A stretch of 64,000 nucleotides of DNA from UBA7067 sp051880615 (GCA_051880615.1 JBJEOH010000059.1:23736-87735); one strand, 5' to 3'; shown: positions 19,221-27,040, numbered from the stretch's first letter. Translations and numbers: made by a program. Notes: a model not told the origin generated them from the letters alone.

Positions 19221-19251
19221 AAAACAAAAGCGGACAGAATACTCCGTCCGC
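19221..19251 (-). terminator. Leader attenuator (intrinsic terminator) upstream of infC
   Basis: Minus-strand hairpin GCGGAC...GTCCGC (19230-19251) followed by TTTTGTTTT, lying between the promoter and the infC start. Segment 19311-19317 (CCGTCTG on the transcript) can pair with CGGACGG, the 5' arm of the terminator, giving a mutually exclusive antiterminator. This fits the L20-type leader known for this operon in Firmicutes, although I cannot run a covariance search to assign it. Confidence 0.78.
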
Positions 19252-19365
19252 AGCAATACACAGTCATAATAATACAATAATATTAAAATGAGAAAAGTAT
19301 TGACCCATAACAGACGGAACCGTATAGGTGAAAGCATTTCTGCCTTGCTTTATTGTTCGCAAAAT

Positions 19366-19394
19366 ATTATATCAAAAGTTTTGCGCGATGTCAA
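19366..19394 (-). promoter_or_regulatory. sigma-A promoter of infC-rpmI-rplT
   Basis: TTGACA (19389-19394) and TATAAT (19366-19371) with a 17-base spacer, both exact. It gives a 5' leader of about 175 bases before the AUU start. The stretch 19185-19531 holds this promoter, the leader with its attenuator, and the terminator of the preceding operon. Confidence 0.9.
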
Positions 19395-19480
19395 CTATCT
19401 TTTTTGAAATATTTTTGTCAGTTTTTTTATTGTGAAAACATACAAATCGCATAAAAAAGCAATATTCGTTTATTTAAAAT

Positions 19481-19506
19481 CGCCTGCCGGGATTAATCGG
19501 CAGACG
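19481..19506 (-). terminator. Terminator of the biotin carboxyltransferase operon
   Basis: Nine-base-pair hairpin on the minus strand (CGTCTGCCG / CGGCAGGCG, one G-U pair), 25 bases after the oadA-like stop, followed by ATTTTAAAT. The U-run is modest. Confidence 0.65.
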
Positions 19507-19531
19507 ATTATCAACTTACTTTTTATTGCAA

Positions 19532-20935
19532 TCAAACCGGATGAATCTGCTTTTCTTCGTCAAGGTTTGCTCTGTCAATACCAACCTGAGCGTCACGGCG
19601 CTTTTTGAAGAAATCAACAGCTACCTTCTGGAACATAGCATATGACAATACATCTTCCTCCTGCTGCATCCACTGTGCGCACTCAGCCTTGAGCGTTTCA
19701 AGCTCAGGTGCGAGTAAATCTGCTGGACGGCAGGTAACCGGCTTTTCGTCGCCGATAATCTTCTTTCTGAAGTCAGGGTCAACCGGAACAGGAGTTGTGC
19801 CGTATTTGCCTGCAACCAAATCCTTGAACTCATTAGTGCACATCTTGTAACGCTCGCCTGTGATAACATTGAACACAGCCTGAGTGCCGACAATCTGTGA
19901 GGTCGGAGTAACAAGCGGAGGATAACCGGCGTCCTTTCTAACCCTCGGTACCTCTTCAAGCACCTGAGTGAACTGATCCTCCTTGCCTGCCTGCTTAAGC
20001 TGTGAGAGCAGGTTTGAGAGCATTCCGCCGGGAACCTGATACATAAGTGCATTTGTATCTGTTGCGAGCATTTTCGGATCTAACAGACCCGACGCAATAT
20101 ATTTTTCTCTGAGTCCCATAAAATAAGTTCTTATTTCGTTGAGAAGCTTAAGGTCAAGACCTGTGTCATAATCAGTGCCCTGAAGTGCAGCAACCATTGA
20201 CTCTGTAGGAGCGTGTGATGTGCCGAGTGCAAGCGGTGAAATAGCAGTGTCGATAATATCGGCACCTGCCTCAACACCCTTGAGCAGACACATAGACGCA
20301 AGACCCGATGTGTAATGAGTATGCAGATCAACAGGGAGATTTACAGCCTTCTTGATAGCCTTTACAAGCTCAACAGTCTTATTCGGTGTAAGAAGAGCCG
20401 CCATATCCTTAATGCAGATTGAATCTGCACCTGCATCTGCAATCTTCTTAGCGTACTTTACATAGTAGTCGGTTGTAAATACCGGACCGGTTGTATATGA
20501 AATTGCAACCTGTGCGTGAGCGCCCTCTTTCTTTGCCGCCTTGATTGCTGTTTTCAGGTTTTTGATGTCGTTGAGTGCATCAAATATTCTAATGATATCA
20601 ATACCGTTCGCGCAGGATTTCTGAACAAAATACTCAAGAACATCGTCGGCATAGTGACGGTAGCCAAGCATATTCTGACCTCTGAAAAGCATTTGAAGCT
20701 TTGTGTTAGGGCAGTTCTTTCTGATTGTGCGAAGTCTTTCCCACGGATCCTCGTTGAGAAATCTGAGGCATGAGTCAAAAGTAGCTCCGCCCCAACATTC
20801 AAGGGAATGATAACCAACCTTATCGAGCATAGGCAATATCGGGAGCATATCCTCGGTTGACATTCTTGTTGCAATCAAAGACTGATGTGCGTCTCTAAGC
20901 GCGGTTTCGGTTACAAGGATTTTTTTCTTTGCCAT
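19532..20935 (-). CDS. Oxaloacetate/pyruvate carboxyltransferase subunit (OadA / 5S-like)
   Basis: TIM-barrel carboxyltransferase that moves CO2 between carboxybiotin and a 2-oxoacid. Visible hallmarks: TETALRDAHQSLIATRM at the N-terminus, LECWGGATFD, LFRGQNMLGYRHYADD, and the metal ligands in DLHTHYTSG. The conserved catalytic lysine lies in CIKDMAALL. At 467 residues it carries the barrel and the PYC_OADA domain but no biotinyl domain of its own; that is the next gene upstream. No biotin carboxylase and no membrane decarboxylase beta subunit occur in this window, so it resembles the 5S subunit of transcarboxylase or a stand-alone OadA. Confidence 0.9.
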   Translation of the reverse strand: MAKKKILVTETALRDAHQSLIATRMSTEDMLPILPMLDKVGYHSLECWGGATFDSCLRFLNEDPWERLRTIRKNCPNTKLQMLFRGQNMLGYRHYADDVLEYFVQKSCANGIDIIRIFDALNDIKNLKTAIKAAKKEGAHAQVAISYTTGPVFTTDYYVKYAKKIADAGADSICIKDMAALLTPNKTVELVKAIKKAVNLPVDLHTHYTSGLASMCLLKGVEAGADIIDTAISPLALGTSHAPTESMVAALQGTDYDTGLDLKLLNEIRTYFMGLREKYIASGLLDPKMLATDTNALMYQVPGGMLSNLLSQLKQAGKEDQFTQVLEEVPRVRKDAGYPPLVTPTSQIVGTQAVFNVITGERYKMCTNEFKDLVAGKYGTTPVPVDPDFRKKIIGDEKPVTCRPADLLAPELETLKAECAQWMQQEEDVLSYAMFQKVAVDFFKKRRDAQVGIDRANLDEEKQIHPV

Positions 20936-20968
20936 TTTTGTCAGTCCTTTCTGATAAGCTTTTCTATA

Positions 20969-21334
20969 TTACTGAATTGTAACAAGAACAGCTCCTGATG
21001 CAACGCTTTCGCCCTTTGATACAGAAACTGAGGTTATAGTACCTGACTTTGGAGCCATAATCTCATTCTCCATCTTCATAGCCTCAAGAACAACAACAAC
21101 ATCGCCCTCGTTTACCTTCTGACCGGCTGATACATTAACCGAAACAATAGTGCCGGGCATTGGTGCCTTTAACGGCTCGCCTGCGCCTGCCGGTGCAGGT
21201 GCCGGAGCTGCCGCAGGTGCTGCTGCCGGTGCGGGTGACGGAGCTGCCGCCGGAGCCGGGGAAGCTGCGCCGCCAAGCTCTTCAACCTGAACATCGTATG
21301 CTGTACCGTTTACAGTAATTCTCAAATTTTTCAT
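20969..21334 (-). CDS. Biotin carboxyl carrier protein
   Basis: A 121-residue carrier. The C-terminal biotinyl domain holds the acceptor lysine in VVLEAMKMENEIMAP; the preceding Ala/Pro-rich stretch (about 35 residues) is a flexible arm. The N-terminal MKNLRITVNGTAYDVQVEEL matches carrier subunits of oxaloacetate/methylmalonyl-CoA decarboxylases and transcarboxylase 1.3S. I start at the ATG at 21334, 9 bases after AAAGGA. It lies between the two carboxyltransferase genes and probably shuttles CO2 between them. Confidence 0.92.
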   Translation of the reverse strand: MKNLRITVNGTAYDVQVEELGGAASPAPAAAPSPAPAAAPAAAPAPAPAGAGEPLKAPMPGTIVSVNVSAGQKVNEGDVVVVLEAMKMENEIMAPKSGTITSVSVSKGESVASGAVLVTIQ

Positions 21335-21382
21335 GATTATCATTCCTTTATCAAAAATTTCTTATTATATAACAGTATGAAA

Positions 21383-22708
21383 TTAAATTGTGCTGTGCTT
21401 CTTTGGAAGAGTCGAAACTCTCTTTCCTGCAAGCATATCAAGGGCAGCAAACAGCTTTGCTCTTGTGTCCTCAGGGTTGATTACATCCTCAACATAGCCC
21501 TTGGCTGCCGCAGCAAAAGCACTGCACTCTGTTGCCTTGAATTCATCAACAACAGCCTGCTGCTCAGATACCGGAACAGCCATCTTGTCTGCCCAGAGGA
21601 TGTTTGCTCCCGTAACAGGCGGAAGCGGAGCGATGCTTGCATCAGCCCAAGCAAATGTAATATCAGCATTTGCACCTGTGCCTGCAAGTGCCACATAGAA
21701 CGGACCGTAAGCCTCGCCTGTAATAACAGTCGCCTTAACGGTTGTAGCCTGTGCATAAACAGCCGCAAGCTTTGACGCTGATTTTAGGGACTTGAAGCCC
21801 TTGCTGTCTGCAAATGTAACAACAGGAATTGCAAAGCTGTCGCAGAAGGTAACAAAATCTGCAATCTTCTTGCAGTCCTTACAATCAAGCTCTTCACCGT
21901 TTGTTGAAACCACAGCTGCTGTGCTGCCGTAAATTCTTGCAAAGCCGACCTTTGCGTTTTTACCGCTTTCTGCTTTTATCTCAAAGAAAGTGCCTGCGTC
22001 AACTGTGAGCTTTATAGCATCTGTGCCGGTTGCAGCTTCAGCATCAACGCCGTCGGCAATAGGAGCCATACACAGGTTATTTGACGGAAGATAAGTAATA
22101 AGCTCTCGTGTTTTTGCGATAGCATCGGGTTCGTCGTCAGCTACAACATCAACAAGTCCGCACTCGCTTACAGTTTCATATTCTCCGCCGTTTCCGTTTG
22201 TTTCAACAGTGAATTTTGCATCTTTACTCATTATTATAATATCGGCATTAGCAGCATTAAGAGCGCCTGCACCGAAACAGTTGCCGAGAATTACAGAAAT
22301 CTGCGGAACAACGCCTGACAGGTTGCTGATGCTGTTTAGGATTTTACCGTAACCGCCGAGCATATCAACACCCTCAGTAAGTCTTGCACCGTTTGAGTCG
22401 TAAAGGCCGATTACAGGGCTGCCCGTTTTAACTGCCAAATCATAAATTTTTTCAAGCTTTGACGCCTGTGCCTTTGACATAGCGCCGCTTGCGAAATCGC
22501 TGTTCTGTGCAAAAGCATAAGCAGGACAGCCGTTCACTGCGCCGTAGCCTGCAACAACCTCTGCATAGGAATCGCTGCTCTTTACAAACGCGTCAATTTC
22601 AGTGAATATTCCATCGTCAAAAAGAGCGGTAAGTCTTTTATAGGCAACAGAGCCTGCAATCTCCTGCTTAGCCTGAGAGATTACCTCTTTTTTATTGAGT
22701 GTACTCAT
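21383..22708 (-). CDS. Divergent acyl-CoA carboxyltransferase (MmdA / 12S-like)
   Basis: Crotonase-like carboxyltransferase of the carboxyl_trans family that should transfer CO2 between carboxybiotin and an acyl-CoA. Recognisable segments are IGLYDSNGARLTEGVDML, the oxyanion loop NCFGAGALNAANADIIIM, and the C-terminal half VVTFADSKGFKSL and GPFYVALAGTGANADITFAW. At 441 residues it is about 70 shorter than MmdA or 12S, with a short N-terminus, and the usual GGAYxVM and PTAxIAVMGPE-type segments are changed. Substrate is therefore uncertain: methylmalonyl-CoA is likely, malonyl-CoA or glutaconyl-CoA possible. First gene of an operon with its own promoter. Confidence 0.82.
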   Translation of the reverse strand: MSTLNKKEVISQAKQEIAGSVAYKRLTALFDDGIFTEIDAFVKSSDSYAEVVAGYGAVNGCPAYAFAQNSDFASGAMSKAQASKLEKIYDLAVKTGSPVIGLYDSNGARLTEGVDMLGGYGKILNSISNLSGVVPQISVILGNCFGAGALNAANADIIIMSKDAKFTVETNGNGGEYETVSECGLVDVVADDEPDAIAKTRELITYLPSNNLCMAPIADGVDAEAATGTDAIKLTVDAGTFFEIKAESGKNAKVGFARIYGSTAAVVSTNGEELDCKDCKKIADFVTFCDSFAIPVVTFADSKGFKSLKSASKLAAVYAQATTVKATVITGEAYGPFYVALAGTGANADITFAWADASIAPLPPVTGANILWADKMAVPVSEQQAVVDEFKATECSAFAAAAKGYVEDVINPEDTRAKLFAALDMLAGKRVSTLPKKHSTI

Positions 22709-22756
22709 CCTTATTCCTCCGTTTCATACTGCTGAATATAAAAATTATACAAATTT

Positions 22757-22785
22757 ATTATAAGATAAAGCGGCGAAAACTACAA
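22757..22785 (-). promoter_or_regulatory. sigma-A promoter of the carboxyltransferase operon
   Basis: TTGTAG (22780-22785) and exact TATAAT (22757-22762), 17-base spacer, about 45 bases upstream of the start codon of the MmdA-like gene. Confidence 0.75.
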
Positions 22786-22788
22786 GTG

Positions 22789-23196
22789 TTAATGGTTCTT
22801 AGAGCAATTTTCGCACTTTTTAAACAATACTTTAATATCAAGCGTCAATTTATTGTTTATTTCTTCAAATCTGAAACTCTTTAAAAGAGGTTTGTAAGCC
22901 AAAGAGTCATAGCTTAAGGTTGACATAAGCCTGTTATACGCATAATTGCCTGCTGCTCTGACAAGATATTCGGCAATTTCCATATCCTCTGCAGTTGGAT
23001 TTTCGGGGTCTTTGCAGGAGATTATGCAAAAATCAGCAAGCCTTAATTCCGAGCCGACAGGGTCTAAGGCGGCGTAGCCTAAAAGAGAACCGTTTTCTAC
23101 CGCTGTCAGCACATCGGGTTTATCGCCTGTTGTCCGTACTCTGCCGAGTATCTCGTTCTTCAGCTTTTCATCTTCAGTTGGTTTTACACAAAGCAT
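22789..23196 (-). CDS. Small protein of unknown function after alaS (possibly GNAT-like)
   Basis: A protein of about 135 residues that I do not recognise with certainty. The middle (GSLLGYAALDPVGSELRLADFC, then a helix AEYLVRAAGNYAYNRLM) resembles an acetyltransferase fold with its beta-strand pair and acetyl-CoA helix, but the pyrophosphate loop RxxGxG/A is not clear. The C-terminal tail has a CENCSKNH end. Start is the ATG at 23196 with GGTGG upstream; a GTG at 23208 is possible. It starts right after alaS, so it is probably cotranscribed and under the same T-box. Confidence 0.6.
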   Translation of the reverse strand: MLCVKPTEDEKLKNEILGRVRTTGDKPDVLTAVENGSLLGYAALDPVGSELRLADFCIISCKDPENPTAEDMEIAEYLVRAAGNYAYNRLMSTLSYDSLAYKPLLKSFRFEEINNKLTLDIKVLFKKCENCSKNH

Positions 23197-23208
23197 TTTT
23201 ACCACCAC

Positions 23209-25845
23209 TTATTCGTGAACAAGACTTGACACAATGTCGTTTACAGCCATAATTGCTTCGTCAATCTTGGTAATGTCCTTAGCGCCTGCCATTGCGATGT
23301 CAGGCTTGCCGCCGCCGTTACCGCCTGCAATCTTGGCAACCTCTTTTACAATCTTACCGGCATTTGCTCCGTGAAGCTCTCGTGCCTCTTTGCCGCAGCT
23401 GCAGGCAAAGGTAGCCTTGCCGTCCTTCATTCCTGCGAGGACAACAACACACTTCGGAGTCTTGTCTATAGCATTATGGCACATTGCTCTGAGCATATCT
23501 GCACCAACATTATTAAACGCGGCTGAAACAACCTTGACGCCTTTAACCTTGTATGCATTATCAAAGAGCATACCCATACGCATTGACGCCATGGTGTCAT
23601 TGAGTCTTTCAATTTCCTTTGCCATTTCTTTATTGTCTGATACAAGCTGCTCACAGCCTCTTGCAAGCTCTGACGGATTATTGATTTTCGCAGCATCTAC
23701 AGCTCTGAGGATAAGATTCTTGTAGGTGTTAATTGTTTTCAAAACGCCGTGACCTGTAACAGCTTCAATTCTTCTGACACCCGATGCAACAGAGGATTCG
23801 CTGAGGATTTTGAACAAACCGAGCTTAGAAGTGTTATCCTCGTGTGTACCGCCGCAGAATTCAACCGAGAAGTCACCTGCTTTTACTACTCTTACGATAT
23901 CACCGTATTTTTCACCGAACAAAGCCATAGCGCCGAGCTTCTGAGCTTCCTCAATAGGCATTTCCTGTGTAACAACCTGCTCTGCCTTAAATATTTCCTC
24001 GTTAACCAAATTCTCAACCTTTGCGATTTCCTCCGGTGTCATAGCGGAAAAATGAGTGAAGTCAAAGCGTATTCTGTCATCATTTACAAGCTGACCTGCC
24101 TGCTGAACATGAGTACCGAGCACCTGACGGAGAGCCGCCTGAAGAAGGTGAGCACCCGTGTGGTTTCTCATTGTATCATTTCGCTTTTCAATATCAATCG
24201 CAGCGCTGACTGTATCACCCACCGAGAGCATACCGCTTGTAAGCGTTACTGTATGCATAAACACACCGTCGTGATTTTTTGCAACTGCATTAACCGTTGC
24301 GCTTGTATTGTCGGTAGTAATAGTACCCGTATCAGCAGCCTGTCCGCCGCTTTCTGCGTAGAACGGAGTTTTATTAAGAATCAGGATAGCCTGCTCATCC
24401 TGATATACGGCGTCTACTCTCTTTCCGTCCTTGATAAGAGCAACAATCTCAGCTTGTGCAGTGTAATCGGTATAGCCTACAAATTCGGTTTTCTCCACTC
24501 CGCTCAAATCAGTGCTTTCACTAAGCCAAGCCTCTGCACCTGCTTTTTCTCTTGCATTCTTGGAATTTCTCTTCTGCTCCTCCAAAAGCTCGTTATATCT
24601 CTTTTCATCAACAGAAATTCCACGCTCAGCAAGAATTTCCTTAGTAAGGTCAATAGGGAATCCATAGGTATCGCTGAGCTTGAAGGCTCTTTCACCTGAG
24701 AACACCTCGTTGTCCTCTTTCTCAATGAAGTCATTGAGAATGGCAAAGCCCTGTTCAACTGTTTTGTTGAAGTTTTCCTCCTCAACTCTGATAAGGCGTT
24801 CTATAAAGTCCTTTTTCTCCAGAAGCTCAGGATATGCAGTTTTATTCTCCTCAATTACTGTCGAGCAAACCTTATACAGGAACGGCTCAGTTACGCCTAA
24901 CATTCTTCCGTGACGGGACGCCCTTCTCAGAAGTCTTCTCAAGACATAGCCTCTGCCCTCGTTGCTTGGCATAACACCGTCGCCAATCATAAAGGTTGTG
25001 CTTCTTATGTGGTCTGTGATAACGCGCAGCGAAATATCGCGCTTTTCGTCCTCTCCGTAATTAACTCCCGTAAGCTCGCTGATTTTCTTCATAATGTTTT
25101 GAACGGTATCAACAAGGAAAAGATTATCAACGCCCTGCATTACACAAGCAAGTCTTTCAAGTCCCATACCTGTATCGATATTCGGGTGGTCAAGCGGTGC
25201 ATAATTGCCGTTGCCGTCACTGTCAAACTGAGTGAACACAAGGTTCCATACCTCAACATATCTGTCGCAGTCACAGCCTACAGCGCAGCCCGGCTTGCCG
25301 CAGCCTTTTTCGGGGCCTCTATCAAAATAAATCTCAGAACACGGACCGCACGGACCTGTGCCGTGCTCCCAGAAGTTGTCCTCCTTGCCGAGTCTTACCA
25401 TATGGTCAGGTGAAACACCGACCTCTTTTGTCCATATATCAAAAGCTTGATCGTCGTTTTCGTAAATTGAAACATAAAGCTTTTCCTCGGGTATTTCAAG
25501 CACCTTTGTGAAGAATTCCCACGCCCAAGCAGTAGCCTCGTGCTTGAAGTAATCACCGAATGAGAAGTTTCCGAGCATTTCAAAAAATGTGCCGTGACGA
25601 GCCGTAATACCAACTCTTTCAATATCAGGCGTTCTGATACATTTCTGGCAGGTTGTTACCCTCTTTCTCGGCGGAGTAATTTCACCCGTGAAATACTTTT
25701 TCATCGGCGCCATACCTGAATTGATAAGCAAAAGGCTCTTGTCGTTTTTAGGAATCAAAGAAAAGCTCGGCAAGCGCAGATGACCCTTGCTTTCAAAAAA
25801 TGAAAGATACTTTTCTCTTAACTCGTTAAGTCCTGTCCACTGCAT
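23209..25845 (-). CDS. alaS: Alanyl-tRNA synthetase
   Basis: Class II synthetase of 878 residues that charges tRNA-Ala and edits Ser/Gly mischarging. N-terminal LREKYLSFFESKGHLRLPS and the class II motif region RVTTCQKCIRTPDIE; editing-domain zinc ligands in HTGAHLLQAALRQ (HxxxH) and CGGTHEDNT; C-terminal DHHA1 domain with GGNGGGKPDIAMAGAKD. The internal ATG at 25845, with AAGGAGA eight bases upstream, is the start rather than the longer open frame. Expression is controlled by the T-box leader upstream. Confidence 0.96.
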   Translation of the reverse strand: MQWTGLNELREKYLSFFESKGHLRLPSFSLIPKNDKSLLLINSGMAPMKKYFTGEITPPRKRVTTCQKCIRTPDIERVGITARHGTFFEMLGNFSFGDYFKHEATAWAWEFFTKVLEIPEEKLYVSIYENDDQAFDIWTKEVGVSPDHMVRLGKEDNFWEHGTGPCGPCSEIYFDRGPEKGCGKPGCAVGCDCDRYVEVWNLVFTQFDSDGNGNYAPLDHPNIDTGMGLERLACVMQGVDNLFLVDTVQNIMKKISELTGVNYGEDEKRDISLRVITDHIRSTTFMIGDGVMPSNEGRGYVLRRLLRRASRHGRMLGVTEPFLYKVCSTVIEENKTAYPELLEKKDFIERLIRVEEENFNKTVEQGFAILNDFIEKEDNEVFSGERAFKLSDTYGFPIDLTKEILAERGISVDEKRYNELLEEQKRNSKNAREKAGAEAWLSESTDLSGVEKTEFVGYTDYTAQAEIVALIKDGKRVDAVYQDEQAILILNKTPFYAESGGQAADTGTITTDNTSATVNAVAKNHDGVFMHTVTLTSGMLSVGDTVSAAIDIEKRNDTMRNHTGAHLLQAALRQVLGTHVQQAGQLVNDDRIRFDFTHFSAMTPEEIAKVENLVNEEIFKAEQVVTQEMPIEEAQKLGAMALFGEKYGDIVRVVKAGDFSVEFCGGTHEDNTSKLGLFKILSESSVASGVRRIEAVTGHGVLKTINTYKNLILRAVDAAKINNPSELARGCEQLVSDNKEMAKEIERLNDTMASMRMGMLFDNAYKVKGVKVVSAAFNNVGADMLRAMCHNAIDKTPKCVVVLAGMKDGKATFACSCGKEARELHGANAGKIVKEVAKIAGGNGGGKPDIAMAGAKDITKIDEAIMAVNDIVSSLVHE

Positions 25846-25881
25846 TACAAAAATCTCCTTAAACAAAATTATCTACGAAAC

Positions 25882-25913
25882 AAAAAACTCCTGCCCCAAA
25901 TATGGGGCAAGAG
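25882..25913 (-). terminator. T-box regulated terminator of alaS
   Basis: Ten-base-pair stem CTCTTGCCCC / GGGGCAGGAG with loop ATATTT, followed by TTTTTT. It overlaps the 3' side of the T-box leader, as expected for a transcriptional T-box. Confidence 0.9.
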
Positions 25914-26122
25914 TAAAATCCTGCGGTACCACCCAAATTGCACAACGCATAATATTGTGCCGCTTTAGTATCGTTAACGCCGATATACGCACAGCTCATC
26001 GCCGCAGACTCGGGGGTGGCTCATACCGTTTTGCAGAAAAGCCTTTCAGCCGAGGGCTTTCTCTCTATGCAGCAAAGAATCGGTAATTTGTCCCGTCACA
26101 GCCGTTGTTTCGTATTCATACT
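25882..26122 (-). promoter_or_regulatory. T-box riboswitch (alanine) upstream of alaS
   Basis: Leader RNA of about 240 bases that reads tRNA-Ala charging. The T-box TGGGTGGTACCGC is at 25923-25935, just before the terminator hairpin. In the specifier region the triplet GCC (26018-26020, in TGAGCCACC) is an alanine codon followed by A, as expected of the specifier loop. Uncharged tRNA-Ala should stabilise the antiterminator and turn alaS on. The specifier position is inferred from context and not from a full fold. Confidence 0.9.
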
Positions 26123-26128
26123 GAGTTA

Positions 26129-26157
26129 ATTATACAGTTTTCGCGCAAGTGTGTCAA
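26129..26157 (-). promoter_or_regulatory. sigma-A promoter of alaS
   Basis: Exact TTGACA (26152-26157) and TATAAT (26129-26134) with a 17-base spacer, immediately upstream of the T-box leader. Confidence 0.9.
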
Positions 26158-26170
26158 TATTTTGAAATGA

Positions 26171-26197
26171 AAAAATCATGATTTGTCGATGATTTTT
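26171..26197. repeat. Inverted repeat between divergent alaS and tRNA-Val promoters
   Basis: Perfect 9-base arms AAAAATCAT (26171-26179) and ATGATTTTT (26189-26197), 9-base centre. It lies between the -35 boxes of two divergent promoters. Function unknown; it could be an operator or simply an AT-rich palindrome. Confidence 0.45.
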
Positions 26198-26200
26198 GTG

Positions 26201-26229
26201 TTGACAAATCTAATGCAATGTGATATCAT
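26201..26229 (+). promoter_or_regulatory. sigma-A promoter of tRNA-Val
   Basis: TTGACA (26201-26206) and TATCAT (26224-26229) with a 17-base spacer, 20 bases upstream of the mature tRNA 5' end. Confidence 0.85.
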
Positions 26230-26249
26230 ACTAACCGTTGAAAACATAT

Positions 26250-26325
26250 GGGAGCATAGCTCAGCTGGGAGAGCATCTGCCTTACAAGCAGAGGGTCATA
26301 GGTTCGAGCCCTATTGTTCCCACCA
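26250..26325 (+). tRNA. tRNA-Val (anticodon UAC), CCA encoded
   Basis: Cloverleaf of 76 bases. Acceptor GGGAGCA pairs with TGTTCCC (one G-U pair), D-loop AGCTGGGA, anticodon stem CTGC/GCAG with loop CTTACAA (anticodon TAC), T-loop GGTTCGAGCC. Discriminator A is followed by an encoded CCA (26323-26325). It is single, not part of a tRNA cluster, with its own promoter and terminator. Confidence 0.97.
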
Positions 26326-26326
26326 C

Positions 26327-26370
26327 AAACACGCTTTTGTCTTACGGCAGAGGCGTGTTTTTATATTTTT
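26327..26370 (+). terminator. Terminator of tRNA-Val
   Basis: Arms AAACACGC (26327-26334) and GCGTGTTT (26353-26360), then TTATATTTTTTT. It begins directly after the CCA end. Confidence 0.85.
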
Positions 26371-26391
26371 TTGAAAAATCGCATATAATAT

Positions 26392-26422
26392 TGTAAAGCA
26401 TTTGCTTGATATTTGCTTTACA
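26392..26422 (+). promoter_or_regulatory. Inverted repeat, probable operator of the toxin-antitoxin pair
   Basis: Perfect 9-base arms TGTAAAGCA (26392-26400) and TGCTTTACA (26414-26422), 13-base centre. A TATAAT lies at 26384-26389, directly next to the left arm. Type II antitoxins commonly bind such palindromes over their own promoter. The -35 box is not clear. Confidence 0.55.
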
Positions 26423-26458
26423 TTGTGCAACACTAAAATAAATGAAAGGGTGATTTTA

Positions 26459-26730
26459 ATGGCTCAAGCTATGGTAAACTTTCGTATGGACGCCGATTTA
26501 AAGGCAAGCATGGAAAAGGTCTGCAAGAAAATAGGTATGAGCAGACTACGGCTTTCACAATCTTTGCAACTCAAGTAAGCAGGGAAAAAAGAATACCGTT
26601 TGAGATTTCTGCCGATCCGTTTTACAGCAAAGAGAATACAGAGACTCTTATAACTTCAGCCAAACAACTTGACAGTGGAAAAGTTATAACAAAAACATTC
26701 GATGACTTAGGAGCTTTAATCAATGAGTAA
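26459..26730 (+). pseudogene. RelB/DinJ-type antitoxin, one-base frameshift
   Basis: The first 28 codons (MAQAMVNFRMDADLKASMEK, then VCKKIGMS) are a ribbon-helix-helix antitoxin N-terminus. After ATGAGC the frame is lost and stops at 26576-26578. Restoring one base near 26541 gives TTAFTIFATQVSREKRIPFE, then ISADPFYSKEN to the stop at 26728-26730, the expected C-terminus of about 90 residues. The restored end overlaps the toxin start by eight bases, the usual arrangement. As written, the product lacks the toxin-binding half. A sequencing error is possible. Confidence 0.85.
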
Positions 26731-26986
26731 ATTGATATTTTCAGAACAGGCATGGGATAACTTCACCTGCTGGCAGGATCAAGTCAAGAAAACACTTAAG
26801 CGTATTTTCAAGCTGTTGCAAGACATAGATCGCAACGGAAATAACGGTATCGGCAAACCTGAACCACTCAAAAATAAACTCAGCGGTTATTGGAGCAGAA
26901 GAATTGACGAAGTCAATCGAATTGTTTATAAAATTTCGAACGGTGAAATCGAAATCATCCAGTGAAAAGGTCATTATGATGATTGA
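26723..26986 (+). pseudogene. YoeB/Txe-type toxin with premature stop removing the catalytic tail
   Basis: Ribosome-dependent mRNA interferase of the YoeB family: WDNFTCWQDQVKKTLKRI at the start, then GKPEPLKNKLSGYWSRRIDE and NRIVYKISNGEIEIIQ. The frame stops at TGA 26963-26965 after 80 residues. Reading on in the same frame gives KGHYDD and a second TGA at 26984-26986. E. coli YoeB has Cys-Arg-Tyr-His-Tyr here, so one TGC-to-TGA change removed the Cys and the C-terminal His-Tyr pair needed for cleavage. The conserved Glu and Arg (EPL, SRR) remain. The toxin is probably inactive, matching its broken antitoxin. Confidence 0.85.
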
Positions 26987-27000
26987 TTACCAAAAAACAG

Positions 27001-27040
27001 AGCCTCGTTTCAGTGTGTGAAGCGAGGCTTTATTTTTATT
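27001..27040. terminator. Bidirectional terminator between the toxin remnant and nrdR
   Basis: Eleven-base-pair stem, arms AGCCTCGTTTC (27001-27011) and GAAGCGAGGCT (27019-27029), one G-U pair. On the plus strand TTATTTTTATTTTAT follows; on the minus strand CTGTTTTTT follows, so it can serve both converging transcripts. Confidence 0.85.

Noticed and set aside
19185..19337. Longer IF-3 frame beginning with MLSPIRF
   Set aside because: It runs through the attenuator and lacks a ribosome site; AUU at 19184 with GGAGGT is the expected start.
26183..26374. Plus-strand reading frame spanning the tRNA-Val gene
   Set aside because: It covers the promoter, tRNA and terminator; the sequence is fully explained by these.
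26963..26965. UGA in the toxin as a selenocysteine codon replacing Cys
   Set aside because: No recognisable hairpin follows, the family is not known to use Sec, and the antitoxin is broken too; a nonsense mutation is simpler.
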